A stretch of 20,442 nucleotides of DNA from Flavobacterium sp. GTDB taxonomy: Bacteria; Bacteroidota; Bacteroidia; Flavobacteriales; Flavobacteriaceae. Below, in pieces: positions 1 to 7,940 of the stretch; within the stretch, counting starts at the first letter, position 1, and each line of letters opens with the position of its first letter. The stretch covers positions 1-20,442 of the forward strand of contig NZ_JAGKWP010000044.1 of assembly GCF_021151785.1 (NCBI RefSeq). The letters are read 5' to 3'. The position numbers and the translations under genes were made by a program. The notes beneath the pieces are model-generated. The model made no database searches. It had not been told where the DNA came from and saw only the letters and a list, made by a program, of their open reading frames with translations.

Positions 1-114
1 GACCATATGCTTGATTGGCTTTCTTTGGCTGAGATTCCTACTGATGGTCTCTTTCTAAATGCTGATGCTGGTTTTGATAGTCAAGAACTTCGGCAAATTT
101 GTAAAGACAAAGAA
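1..114 (+). mobile_element. DDE transposase fragment (IS remnant, 5' end outside window)
   Basis: The frame is open from base 1 and encodes a stretch containing DGLFLNADAGFDSQELRQIC. This resembles the core around the second catalytic Asp of IS4/IS5-type DDE transposases, where NADAGFD is the usual context. Family members normally continue with a segment leading to the third acidic residue. Here the similarity stops after about residue 36 of the first in-frame Met, with no catalytic Glu region and no terminal inverted repeat, so this is a truncated remnant and not an active element. The frame runs on without a stop into unrelated sequence. The exact IS family was not determined. The boundary near base 114 is an estimate from where recognisable similarity ends. 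Confidence 0.6.
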
Positions 115-309
115 AAAACTGGATTAGCTTATATAGAAAATGGTGGTGAAAAAATAATTCATAGAGAAAACTTCCAGAGAGATTTAAATATAGCAATTAA
201 AGACTACAAAAATTCAATAATTAATAATCAAAAATTTTGCGGTACAGAGGCTATTGAACTAAGAGAAAATTTCAAATCAAAATTTAATCACATTTGTAAA
301 AAATCTTAA
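115..309 (+). pseudogene. C-terminal remnant of an unrecognised gene, fused to transposase fragment
   Basis: About 64 codons continue in frame from the transposase remnant and end at TAA 307-309. The peptide is Lys/Asn/Glu-rich and probably helical, for example in the part around GTEAIELRENF. I do not recognise a family. The next gene starts one base after the stop, so this looks like the tail of a gene once co-transcribed with the cyclotransferase-like gene and whose front was removed by the IS event. It could also be an assembly junction at the contig edge. There is no start codon of its own with any visible support. Confidence 0.4.
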
Positions 310-310
310 C

Positions 311-1195
311 ATGAAACTACCTGCAATCATTGGTTGGGGTTCCTTAATTTGGAATCCGCAATCACTAAATTATGTAACTGAAATTGGTTGGCTACATCAA
401 GGTCCTGTTTTACCTTTAGAGTTTGCTAGAATTTCCAAAGATGGAAGATTAACTTTAGTAATTACAGAAAATGGCACACTAAACAAAACTTTTTTTAGCT
501 TTTCATCTTTCCACATCTTAAGAGATGCTATAGGAAATTTAGCTGACAGAGAAGGTTGCCCTGAATCTAGCATTGGTTATTTTGACAAAAAAAACAATAA
601 ATTTTATCCCGAAAATTTCCTTTTTAAAAATAAAATCATAGATTTTGCAGAAACATTCGAACTAGAGTATGTTATTTGGACCAATCTTTCTGAAAAATGG
701 TATCTCAAAAAAGCTGATGAAAAAACAGTTATTAAACCTGAGCAAAGAGTGGATTATTTGAATCAATTAGATGATACAACAAAACAAAAAGCTAAAGATT
801 ATATTTGTTTTACTCCCCAAGAGATCAAAACTAAATACAGATCATTAATTGAAGAAAAATTAGGATGGTACCCAACTCCTTATAATGCAAAAGTAAACAA
901 TTACTACGAAAAAGAAGGAGAAGATAAAAAAAATAAAATACTATATTTTTCTAAAATGGTAAGTTATGGACTTTTAAAGTGTTTAACATGTTTTTACTCA
1001 GAAAATGTAAATTCATATTCAAGATTTTCAGATGGTTATCAATGTCAAACATGTGGTAAATTTGAAAGTTTTAATCGAAATTCAACATTTTCTAAAAAAT
1101 GTACTTGCGGAGGGAATTTCGAGCAAGAAAAACCAATTTTTTGCCCGAAATGTAAAAATCATAATTTAACTTTTAAAACTTTAATTTTCCATTAA
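311..1195 (+). CDS. gamma-glutamylcyclotransferase-like protein with C-terminal zinc ribbons
   Basis: The protein has 294 residues. The N-terminal part begins with IIGWGSLIWNP (residues 6-16), the glycine-rich GxGSL loop of the gamma-glutamylcyclotransferase/AIG2-like fold. GPVLPLEFARIS (31-42), AREGC-like residues around 79-83 and VIWTNL (121-126) also fit GGCT-like proteins of bacterial genomes. The substrate is unknown. The C-terminal 75 residues carry four cysteine pairs, C224/C227, C245/C248, C264/C266 and C278/C281, enough for two zinc-ribbon sites. No signal peptide or membrane segment is seen, so it is probably cytoplasmic. It starts one base after the preceding stop, which suggests translational coupling to a gene now truncated. 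Its 3' end overlaps the convergent UbiA-like gene by 15 bases. Family-level identification is reasonably sure; activity is not. Confidence 0.6.
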   Translation: MKLPAIIGWGSLIWNPQSLNYVTEIGWLHQGPVLPLEFARISKDGRLTLVITENGTLNKTFFSFSSFHILRDAIGNLADREGCPESSIGYFDKKNNKFYPENFLFKNKIIDFAETFELEYVIWTNLSEKWYLKKADEKTVIKPEQRVDYLNQLDDTTKQKAKDYICFTPQEIKTKYRSLIEEKLGWYPTPYNAKVNNYYEKEGEDKKNKILYFSKMVSYGLLKCLTCFYSENVNSYSRFSDGYQCQTCGKFESFNRNSTFSKKCTCGGNFEQEKPIFCPKCKNHNLTFKTLIFH

Positions 1196-2002
1196 AACTA
1201 AAAATAACAACCACCAAAAAATAGGAATTCCTTCTACCCAAAAACTTGAATAATACCTAGATTTTGTCTCTTTAGAATAGTAAAGAAAAAAAGTTATGGT
1301 TACTGAAATAAGTATTTTAAAACTCAATGCAATCCAGTGTATTTGAGGTTGAAGAACATCTATGAGCACCAATATGCTCAATAACAAATAACCTAATTTT
1401 TTGGTTTTTTCAACCCCTATCATTTGTGGAACCGTTTGCAAGTGCGGGTCATCCTTTGTAACGTCTATTATTTCAAAGATTAACACCAATACAAAAATCA
1501 AAATAAAACGCTGAATAGACAACCAAAACACAGAACTATCGAACGCAATTCGTCCAAAAACAAGAGGAAAGAAAACGGTCATTAATACCCAACAAAAACT
1601 TACAATATAAATCTTTACACCTTTCCAGTTTCTAGCATTGCTTTTATTTGGGAAAAAAGGCAACGTATATAGTAAGGTCAAAAACATTGGAAAAACAACA
1701 AACAATTGAACATACCAATGAAACTGAAAAAACAAATACAAACAAACTAAAAAAGCAAATAGACTTAAGAGTACAATAAATTTCAATTCAATGCGCCATT
1801 TGTTTTGTTGTGTCCTAGCTAACGCATCATATTTCACAAAATTATACCCCACTAACGTACTACAAAACACAAATAATAAACAATAAAAAGAATCCGATAT
1901 AGCATAAAATCGAACCGTCATTGCAGTTAATGCAAGTGCAGATAAACTAACATGCATACTACTATTAATGTAAAAGTCTAATGTTTTTTTCAAATAAAGC
2001 AT
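1181..2002 (-). CDS. UbiA-like prenyltransferase family membrane protein
   Basis: The 273-residue protein is almost entirely hydrophobic, with about eight or nine predicted membrane helices. It keeps traces of the two Asp-rich prenyl-diphosphate/Mg motifs of the UbiA superfamily: N54-x4-D59 (GYNFVKYDALAR) and D180-x3-DD (DVTKDDPHLQTVPQMIG), the latter followed by the conserved HLQT-PQ-IG segment typical of Bacteroidota members. RNWKGVK at 124-130 also fits. The family transfers isoprenoid chains to aromatic or lipid acceptors in the cytoplasmic membrane; the substrate cannot be told here. The first motif is weaker than the canonical NxxxDxxxD, so activity is uncertain. The start was chosen because the preceding FYINSSMHV segment matches the usual N-terminus. 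It converges on, and overlaps, the 311-1195 gene. Confidence 0.65.
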   Translation of the reverse strand: MLYLKKTLDFYINSSMHVSLSALALTAMTVRFYAISDSFYCLLFVFCSTLVGYNFVKYDALARTQQNKWRIELKFIVLLSLFAFLVCLYLFFQFHWYVQLFVVFPMFLTLLYTLPFFPNKSNARNWKGVKIYIVSFCWVLMTVFFPLVFGRIAFDSSVFWLSIQRFILIFVLVLIFEIIDVTKDDPHLQTVPQMIGVEKTKKLGYLLLSILVLIDVLQPQIHWIALSFKILISVTITFFLYYSKETKSRYYSSFWVEGIPIFWWLLFLVLMEN

Positions 2003-2006
2003 TAAA

Positions 2007-2014
2007 CAAAATTA
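2007..2014 (-). promoter_or_regulatory. possible -7 promoter element of the UbiA-like gene
   Basis: The minus strand reads TAATTTTG, a perfect match to the flavobacterial TAnnTTTG consensus. It lies only four bases before the ATG, so transcription would begin at or just inside the start codon, giving a leaderless mRNA. I see no good -33 element, so this may be chance in AT-rich DNA. Confidence 0.25.
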
Positions 2015-2114
2015 ATCAATCTGTTAATAACTAGTCTAATTAGTTGAAAAAATCACAAAAAATCCAAATTTAAAAGCAGATTATTACAAGATTAATAATT
2101 ACATTTGTTTCGCA

Positions 2115-2130
2115 ATTGGGGTGTCCCAAT
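2115..2130. promoter_or_regulatory. perfect inverted repeat upstream of gcvP
   Basis: ATTGGG-GTGT-CCCAAT is a six-base-pair perfect inverted repeat with a four-base loop, in otherwise AT-rich DNA 46 bases before the gcvP start. It could be an operator or a hairpin in a leader. No T-run follows, so it is not an intrinsic terminator. It does not resemble a glycine riboswitch. Confidence 0.35.
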
Positions 2131-2175
2131 CCATATTTATAAAACACAACTTTCTATAGCTATTTTATTTAGAAA

Positions 2176-5019
2176 ATGAGAACAGATGCATTTGCTTTGA
2201 GACATTTAGGTCCGCGTGAAACGGATTTAAATCACATGTTACAAACTATTGGTGTAGACTCTTTAGACCAATTAATTTATGAAACCATTCCAAACGATAT
2301 TCGTTTGAAAAAAGAATTGGATTTAGCTGCACCCATGACCGAATTTGAATACTTAACTCACATTCAGGAATTAGGTAAAAAAAATAAAGTTTTCAAATCA
2401 TATATTGGTTTAGGCTATCATCCAACGATTGTACCAGCAGTTATCCAAAGAAATATTTTTGAAAACCCAGGCTGGTATACAGCTTACACACCTTACCAAG
2501 CAGAAATTGCACAAGGCCGCTTAGAAGCCATTTTAAATTTTCAAACAATGGTTATTGAATTAACCGGAATGGAAATTGCTAATGCATCACTTTTAGACGA
2601 AGGAACAGCTGCTGCAGAAGCCATGGCTTTATTATTTGATGTGAGAACAAGAGAACAAAAGAAAAACAATATAAACAAATTCTTTGTTTCTGAAGAAATT
2701 TTACCTCAAACCTTATCTGTATTACAAACACGTGCTACTCCATTAAAAATTGAATTAGTAGTAGGCAACCACGAAACTTTTGATTTTTCAACTGAATATT
2801 TCGGAGCAATTTTACAATATCCTGGAAAATACGGTCAAGTTTATGACTATGCTGGATTTATCGCAAAAGCTGCTGAAAACGAAATTAAAGTAGCAGTTGC
2901 TGCTGATATTCTATCGTTAGCTAAATTAACATCTCCAGGTGAAATGGGAGCTGCAGTTGTTGTAGGTACTACGCAACGTTTTGGTATTCCAATGGGTTAT
3001 GGCGGTCCTCACGCAGGATATTTCGCAACGAAAGAAGAATACAAACGTTCAATGCCCGGAAGAATCATCGGTGTTTCTATCGATGCTAACGGAAACCGCG
3101 CTTTACGTATGGCATTAGGAACTCGTGAACAACACATCAAACGTGAAAAAGCAACTTCAAACATCTGTACCGCTCAAGTTTTATTGGCGGTTATGGCTGG
3201 AATGTACGCTGTATATCATGGTCCAAAAGGATTGAAATATATTGCTAATAAAGTACACGCTTCTGCGGTTACCACTGCTGATGCTTTAAATAAATTGGGT
3301 GTTTACCAAACGAATTCAGCTTTCTTCGATACAATTTTAGTTAAAGCCGATGCGAATAAAGTTAAAGCAATTGCTGAAAAACACGAAGTAAATTTCTTCT
3401 ATCCAGATGCAGAAACGATTTCGATTTCATTTAACGAAACGACTTCAGTTAATGACATTAACCAAATCATTGCCATTTTCGCTGAAGCTACTGGAAAAGA
3501 AACTTTTAAAGTGAATCAATTAGCAAATGAAGTAATGGTTCCTGAAAACTTAGTGAGAAAATCAACTTTCTTACAACATGAAGTTTTCAACAACCATCAT
3601 TCTGAATCGCAATTAATGCGATATATCAAAAAATTAGAGCGTAAAGATTTATCATTAAATCATTCTATGATTTCTTTAGGTTCATGTACTATGAAATTGA
3701 ATGCTGCAGCTGAAATGCTACCTTTATCAATGGCAAATTGGAACAGTATTCACCCATTTGCTCCTATTGAACAAGCTGAAGGATACCAAATCATGCTTAA
3801 AAAATTAGAAGAGCAATTAAATATTATAACTGGTTTCCAAGGGACAACACTTCAACCAAACTCAGGTGCACAAGGAGAATACGCTGGTTTAATGGCGATT
3901 AGAGCTTATCACCAATCAAGAGGCGATCATCACAGAAATGTATGTTTGATACCAGCTTCTGCTCACGGAACCAATCCAGCTTCTGCAGCTATGGCAGGAA
4001 TGGAAATCATCGTTACGAAAACCATGGAAAATGGAAACATCGATGTAGAAGATTTAAGAGCAAAAGCGATCCAACATAAAGATAACTTATCTGCCTTAAT
4101 GGTAACATATCCATCAACTCACGGCGTTTTTGAAAGTGCTATTATTGAAATCACGAATATCATCCACGAAAATGGTGGTTTAGTATATATGGACGGTGCG
4201 AACATGAATGCACAAGTGGGATTAACAAACCCAGCTACTATTGGGGCTGATGTTTGTCACTTAAACTTACACAAAACCTTTGCTATTCCTCACGGTGGTG
4301 GTGGACCTGGTGTTGGACCAATTTGTGTGAACGAAAAATTAGTTCCATTCTTACCAACTAATCCAATTATTCCAACAGGAGGAAGTCAAGCTATCACGGC
4401 TATTTCTTCAGCTCCTTATGGTTCGGCTTTAGTTTGTTTGATTTCTTACGGTTACATTGTAATGATGGGTGCTGAAGGATTAACAAACGCTACTAAATAT
4501 GCCATCTTGAATGCTAACTATATGAAAGCACGTTTCGAAGGTCATTATCCAATCTTATATTCAGGAGAAATGGGAAGAGCGGCACACGAAATGATCTTAG
4601 ATTGTAGAGCTTTTGAAGAAAAAGGTATCAAAGTAACGGATATCGCAAAACGTTTAATGGATTACGGATTCCATGCTCCAACCGTTTCTTTCCCAGTAGC
4701 TGGAACTTTAATGGTTGAGCCAACTGAATCAGAAGATTTAGCTGAGTTGGATCGTTTTTGTGATGCACTGATTTCAATTCGTAAAGAAATTGAAGCTTCA
4801 ACAAAAGAGGAAGAAAACAACATTTTAAGAAATGCGCCCCATACTTTAGCAATGCTTACAGCTAACGAATGGGTTTTCCCTTACACAAGAGAGCAAGCTG
4901 CTTATCCATTGGATTACATTGCAGAAAACAAATTCTGGCCAACAGTTCGTCGTATTGATGAAGCTTATGGAGATAGAAACTTAGTTTGTTCTTGTGCTCC
5001 AATCGAAGCATATATGTAA
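2176..5019 (+). CDS. gcvP: glycine dehydrogenase (aminomethyl-transferring), glycine cleavage P-protein
   Basis: This PLP enzyme decarboxylates glycine and transfers the aminomethyl group to lipoylated H-protein, feeding one-carbon units to tetrahydrofolate. At 947 residues it is the fused, homodimeric form (alpha and beta halves in one chain), as in E. coli. The N-terminus RHLGPRETD is characteristic. The PLP lysine is K700 in NLHKTFAIPHGGGGPGVGP, with the glycine-rich loop directly after. Other hallmarks are SLGSCTMKLNAAAEM near 496 and FQPNSGAQGEYAG-type sequence in the catalytic half. No SD is seen, which is normal for the group. No gcvT or gcvH lies nearby, so the system is dispersed. 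It is monocistronic, with a strong terminator 22 bases after the stop. Codon choice here is less AT-biased than in the neighbours, as expected for a well-expressed housekeeping gene. Confidence 0.98.
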   Translation: MRTDAFALRHLGPRETDLNHMLQTIGVDSLDQLIYETIPNDIRLKKELDLAAPMTEFEYLTHIQELGKKNKVFKSYIGLGYHPTIVPAVIQRNIFENPGWYTAYTPYQAEIAQGRLEAILNFQTMVIELTGMEIANASLLDEGTAAAEAMALLFDVRTREQKKNNINKFFVSEEILPQTLSVLQTRATPLKIELVVGNHETFDFSTEYFGAILQYPGKYGQVYDYAGFIAKAAENEIKVAVAADILSLAKLTSPGEMGAAVVVGTTQRFGIPMGYGGPHAGYFATKEEYKRSMPGRIIGVSIDANGNRALRMALGTREQHIKREKATSNICTAQVLLAVMAGMYAVYHGPKGLKYIANKVHASAVTTADALNKLGVYQTNSAFFDTILVKADANKVKAIAEKHEVNFFYPDAETISISFNETTSVNDINQIIAIFAEATGKETFKVNQLANEVMVPENLVRKSTFLQHEVFNNHHSESQLMRYIKKLERKDLSLNHSMISLGSCTMKLNAAAEMLPLSMANWNSIHPFAPIEQAEGYQIMLKKLEEQLNIITGFQGTTLQPNSGAQGEYAGLMAIRAYHQSRGDHHRNVCLIPASAHGTNPASAAMAGMEIIVTKTMENGNIDVEDLRAKAIQHKDNLSALMVTYPSTHGVFESAIIEITNIIHENGGLVYMDGANMNAQVGLTNPATIGADVCHLNLHKTFAIPHGGGGPGVGPICVNEKLVPFLPTNPIIPTGGSQAITAISSAPYGSALVCLISYGYIVMMGAEGLTNATKYAILNANYMKARFEGHYPILYSGEMGRAAHEMILDCRAFEEKGIKVTDIAKRLMDYGFHAPTVSFPVAGTLMVEPTESEDLAELDRFCDALISIRKEIEASTKEEENNILRNAPHTLAMLTANEWVFPYTREQAAYPLDYIAENKFWPTVRRIDEAYGDRNLVCSCAPIEAYM

Positions 5020-5041
5020 TAAAAGACAAATAGTAACGAAG

Positions 5042-5072
5042 AAAGGCTCTGAATATTCAGAGCCTTTTTTGT
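5042..5072 (+). terminator. intrinsic terminator of gcvP
   Basis: Bases 5042-5067 form a perfect 26-base palindrome (core GGCTCTGAATATTCAGAGCC with flanking AAA/TTT) followed by more T residues, giving a GC-rich stem and a U-tail. It sits 22 bases after the gcvP stop and before the TonB receptor promoter, so it insulates the two genes. Confidence 0.9.
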
Positions 5073-5078
5073 TAAAAG

Positions 5079-5111
5079 ACTTGTACAAGTTAGCTTTTAA
5101 ATTTAGTTTCG
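5079..5111 (+). promoter_or_regulatory. probable promoter with overlapping palindromic operator (TonB receptor)
   Basis: TTG at 5081-5083, a 20-base spacer and TAGTTTCG at 5104-5111 fit the flavobacterial -33/-7 pattern with one mismatch in TAnnTTTG. The -33 triplet lies inside a perfect 12-base palindrome, ACTTGTACAAGT (5079-5090). A dimeric repressor bound there would block the promoter, as is common for outer-membrane receptors controlled by metal or nutrient supply. The regulator is not identifiable from this. Confidence 0.45.
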
Positions 5112-5129
5112 CTTTTTAGTTTAAAAACA

Positions 5130-7346
5130 ATGAAATTTTACCTATCCGTTTTAGCCACTATCACCTCATTATTCTTGCATAGTCAAGATATTCAAGGAGA
5201 AATAAAATCACAAAAAAATACACCCATAGAAAACGCTACCTTATATAATTTGAATAATCACTCCCACATTCATACTGATGAAGAAGGAAAATTCATATTA
5301 GAAAACACAAAAATTGGTGATACAATACGAATTAGTAAGTTGGGTTATATAGAAAAAAAAATCACGATACAATCTCAATCGTATTTATCTATTCAATTAG
5401 AAAATAAAATTTTCTCAATTGAAGAATTAATTGTACAAAAGAACATAAAATCCTTTCAAACAATTGCTGAAATTGATTTAAAAACCAACCCTGTTAATTC
5501 GTCTCAGGAATTATTAAGAAAAGTACCTGGATTATTTATAGGTCAACATGCAGGTGGCGGAAAAGCAGAACAAATTTTCCTTAGAGGCTTTGACATTGAC
5601 CACGGAACTGACGTGGCTTTAGATGTAGACGGAATGCCCGTAAACATGGTTTCTCATGCACATGGTCAAGGTTATGCCGATTTACATTTTTTAATTCCAG
5701 AAACTGTTCAAAAAATCGATTTTGACAAAGGACCTTATTATAGTAATAAAGGAAATTTAGCAACAGCTGGATATGTTTCTTTTCAAACTAAGAAAACACT
5801 GGATCACAATCTAATTTCATTAGAAGTTGGTCAATTTAACACTAAAAGAACACTAGGTCTTTTCAATCTGATTAATAATGAAAAACAACAATTTTATGTA
5901 GCCTCTGATTATCAAAAAACAGATGGTCCTTTTAGTAGTCCGCAAAACTTTAATCGATTTAATTTTTTTACTAAATACAACTCCAAAATTGACAATCACA
6001 ACTGGTTTTCTATAGCATTATTTCATTTTAAAAGTAAATGGGATGCTTCTGGTCAAATTCCACAACGAGCAGTTGATTCAGGATTAATTGATAGATTTGG
6101 AGCAATAGATGACACCGAAGGAGGCACAACACAACGAAGCGGAGCCATTATCAAGTATGAAAAAGAAATTGACGACAAAACGAATCTTAAAAACACTTTT
6201 TACTATTCCTATTATGACTTTGAACTCTTTTCAAATTTCACCTTTTTTTTAAATGACCCCATCAATGGAGACCAAATTAAACAAAAAGAAAAACGGAATA
6301 CATTAGGTTTTGAAAGCATTTTGAACAAAAAATACAATATTAATAATTTAAAAACGACAGTACAATATGCTGTTGGATTAAGAAATGATGAAACGAAAAA
6401 CTCAGAACTTTCACATACGCTAAATAGACAAATTACATTAACCCCACTACAATTAGGTAATATTACTGAAACAAATTATTTTAGCTACATAAATGCTGAT
6501 TTCAATATCGGGAAATGGTTAATCAATCCTAGCATCCGATTGGACTATTTCGAATTTGAATATCAAAATGAATTGGTTTCTAGATATAAAACACAAACCG
6601 ATTCTAAAACAGTATTTAGTCCCAAAATAAATATCCTATATCAAGTTAATGAACAATTGAATATTTATTCAAAATCAGGACAAGGATTTCATACTAATGA
6701 CACAAGGGTAATTGTAACTCAAAGTCTAAATAAAACTATTCCAAATGCTTTTGGAACAGATTTAGGAACCAATTGGAAACCTTCTTCAAAAATTTGGTTA
6801 AATATGGCTTTTTGGTATCTACATTTAGGACAGGAATTCATTTATGTAGGAGATGAAGCCATAGTGGAATTAGGCGGTAAAACAGAGAGAAAAGGTATAG
6901 ATTTTGGTTTGCGTTACCAATTTACTAAAAACTTATATTTCAGCACTGATTTCACCTATACCTTAGCTAAAAAATTAGACGCTCCTTCAAATGAAAACTT
7001 CATTCCATTAGCACCTAAAGTCACTTGGGTTGGTGGCTTAAATTTTATAAGTGCTAACCATTTTACCATGGCCATAAATAGCAGATATCTAGGAAATAGA
7101 CCCGCAAATGAAAACAATACGATAATCGCTAAAGGTTATTTTATCACCGATTTTAATTTATCTTATCAATTTGGAAATGGTATTGAGCTTGGTGGTATGA
7201 TTCAAAACATCTTTAACAGCACTTGGAATGAAACGCAATTTGCAACAGAAAGCCGATTGCAAAATGAAATGAATTCAGTCACTGAAATTCATTTTACTCC
7301 AGGCACTCCTTTTAATGGTAAATTTTTCTTAAGATATAAATTTTAA
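5130..7346 (+). CDS. TonB-dependent outer-membrane receptor with N-terminal CarboxypepD_reg-like domain
   Basis: The protein has 738 residues. A signal peptide (about 1-18, MKFYLSVLATITSLFLHSQ) is followed by a carboxypeptidase-regulatory-like beta domain (about 21-92, with DEEGKFIL and a GY motif). The plug domain (about 105-225) has the LRGFDIDHGTD segment, then VDGMPVNMVSHAHGQGYADLH with three histidines (176, 178, 186). The 22-strand barrel ends in the expected aromatic residue, F738 (LRYKF). It would import a TonB/ExbBD-energised ligand across the outer membrane. The substrate is unknown; the His-rich plug might hint at a metal or haem, but that is only a guess. No SusD-like partner is adjacent, which argues against a glycan-uptake locus. 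The next gene has its own promoter, so the receptor is probably monocistronic. Confidence 0.9.
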   Translation: MKFYLSVLATITSLFLHSQDIQGEIKSQKNTPIENATLYNLNNHSHIHTDEEGKFILENTKIGDTIRISKLGYIEKKITIQSQSYLSIQLENKIFSIEELIVQKNIKSFQTIAEIDLKTNPVNSSQELLRKVPGLFIGQHAGGGKAEQIFLRGFDIDHGTDVALDVDGMPVNMVSHAHGQGYADLHFLIPETVQKIDFDKGPYYSNKGNLATAGYVSFQTKKTLDHNLISLEVGQFNTKRTLGLFNLINNEKQQFYVASDYQKTDGPFSSPQNFNRFNFFTKYNSKIDNHNWFSIALFHFKSKWDASGQIPQRAVDSGLIDRFGAIDDTEGGTTQRSGAIIKYEKEIDDKTNLKNTFYYSYYDFELFSNFTFFLNDPINGDQIKQKEKRNTLGFESILNKKYNINNLKTTVQYAVGLRNDETKNSELSHTLNRQITLTPLQLGNITETNYFSYINADFNIGKWLINPSIRLDYFEFEYQNELVSRYKTQTDSKTVFSPKINILYQVNEQLNIYSKSGQGFHTNDTRVIVTQSLNKTIPNAFGTDLGTNWKPSSKIWLNMAFWYLHLGQEFIYVGDEAIVELGGKTERKGIDFGLRYQFTKNLYFSTDFTYTLAKKLDAPSNENFIPLAPKVTWVGGLNFISANHFTMAINSRYLGNRPANENNTIIAKGYFITDFNLSYQFGNGIELGGMIQNIFNSTWNETQFATESRLQNEMNSVTEIHFTPGTPFNGKFFLRYKF

Positions 7347-7375
7347 AAATCTAAAATCTAGTTAAAGTTTTTTTA

Positions 7376-7387
7376 TGACAAATGTCA
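7376..7387. promoter_or_regulatory. CRP/FNR-family binding site candidate
   Basis: TGAC-AAAT-GTCA is a perfect dyad with four-base spacing, the half-site arrangement used by FNR, DNR and HcpR-type CRP-family regulators (TTGAC-N4-GTCAA). Its centre, 7381.5, lies about 41.5 bases upstream of the start point expected from the -7 box at 7411-7418, the classic class II activation position. A haemoglobin gene follows directly, which fits control by oxygen or nitric oxide. Confidence 0.55.
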
Positions 7388-7410
7388 CAATAATTAAATT
7401 CAATCTTAAT

Positions 7411-7418
7411 TAACTTTG
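7411..7418 (+). promoter_or_regulatory. -7 promoter element of the truncated haemoglobin gene
   Basis: TAACTTTG is a perfect match to TAnnTTTG. Transcription should start near 7423, giving a leader of about 13 bases, mostly A. No TTG is seen at -33; that position is occupied by the CRP/FNR-type dyad, which suggests an activator-dependent promoter. Confidence 0.6.
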
Positions 7419-7435
7419 TAATTCAAAAAAAAACT

Positions 7436-7810
7436 ATGCGCGATATTGAAAATAGAGAAGACATTTTACTAATAATGAGAAATTTTTACGAACGATTATT
7501 GAAAGATCAATCAATTAATTTCTTTTTTACAAAAGCTACAGATGTAGACCAACATCTAGAGAAACATTTTGAAATTCTTGCTGACTTTTGGGAACAAGGC
7601 TTATTTCTAAAAGGTGGCTATAGCAACAATATGTTTCAAATTCACAAAAACATTCATGATAAACACCCTTTTACTCATGAACATTTTGAAATTTGGTTAG
7701 ACCATTTATATACTTCTATTGATGAAAATTTTGATGGTCTTAACTGTGATGTGATGAAAAAAATGAGTTTAAATATGGCAACCGTTATGCGTATAAAATT
7801 TTTTCAATAA
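7436..7810 (+). CDS. group III truncated haemoglobin (TrHb3)
   Basis: The protein has 124 residues, the usual length for a 2-on-2 truncated globin. The order of landmarks matches group III globins such as Campylobacter Ctb: an N-terminal helix with IMRNFYERLLKD (13-24), then HLEKHFEILADFWEQ with a phenylalanine-tryptophan pair (51-52), then FQIHKNIHDKHPFTHEHFEIWLDHLY. The proximal haem-ligand histidine is most likely H70, with H74 the alternative; HEHFEIWL (81-88) is the conserved G-helix start. Family members bind O2 and NO and are often linked to nitrosative stress or microaerobic life. It is soluble and cytoplasmic. It stands alone with its own promoter and a CRP/FNR-type dyad upstream, supporting redox or NO regulation. 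The start is fixed by the promoter spacing. Confidence 0.88.
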   Translation: MRDIENREDILLIMRNFYERLLKDQSINFFFTKATDVDQHLEKHFEILADFWEQGLFLKGGYSNNMFQIHKNIHDKHPFTHEHFEIWLDHLYTSIDENFDGLNCDVMKKMSLNMATVMRIKFFQ

Positions 7811-7940
7811 ATAAGGTTTATAATTAGAATAATATTTTTTTGAGCCTATAATTTTAAATTTTATATAATTCTTCATAAAATAAACAATTCCGTACACTGC
7901 TTCAACGTTAAAATAAGTACATTCACAAAAAAATTAAATA

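Noticed and set aside
4628..4852. A 74-codon open frame antisense to gcvP
   Set aside because: It lies wholly inside a strongly conserved enzyme gene, has no recognisable product and is explained by the codon pattern of the other strand. The same applies to the open frames at 5581-5763, 8539-8730, 11404-11616, 11894-12106 and 15987-16178.
7811..7940. Possible promoter or terminator in the AT-rich gap before the condensing enzyme
   Set aside because: No TAnnTTTG element at a sensible distance and no stable hairpin; only runs of A and T.
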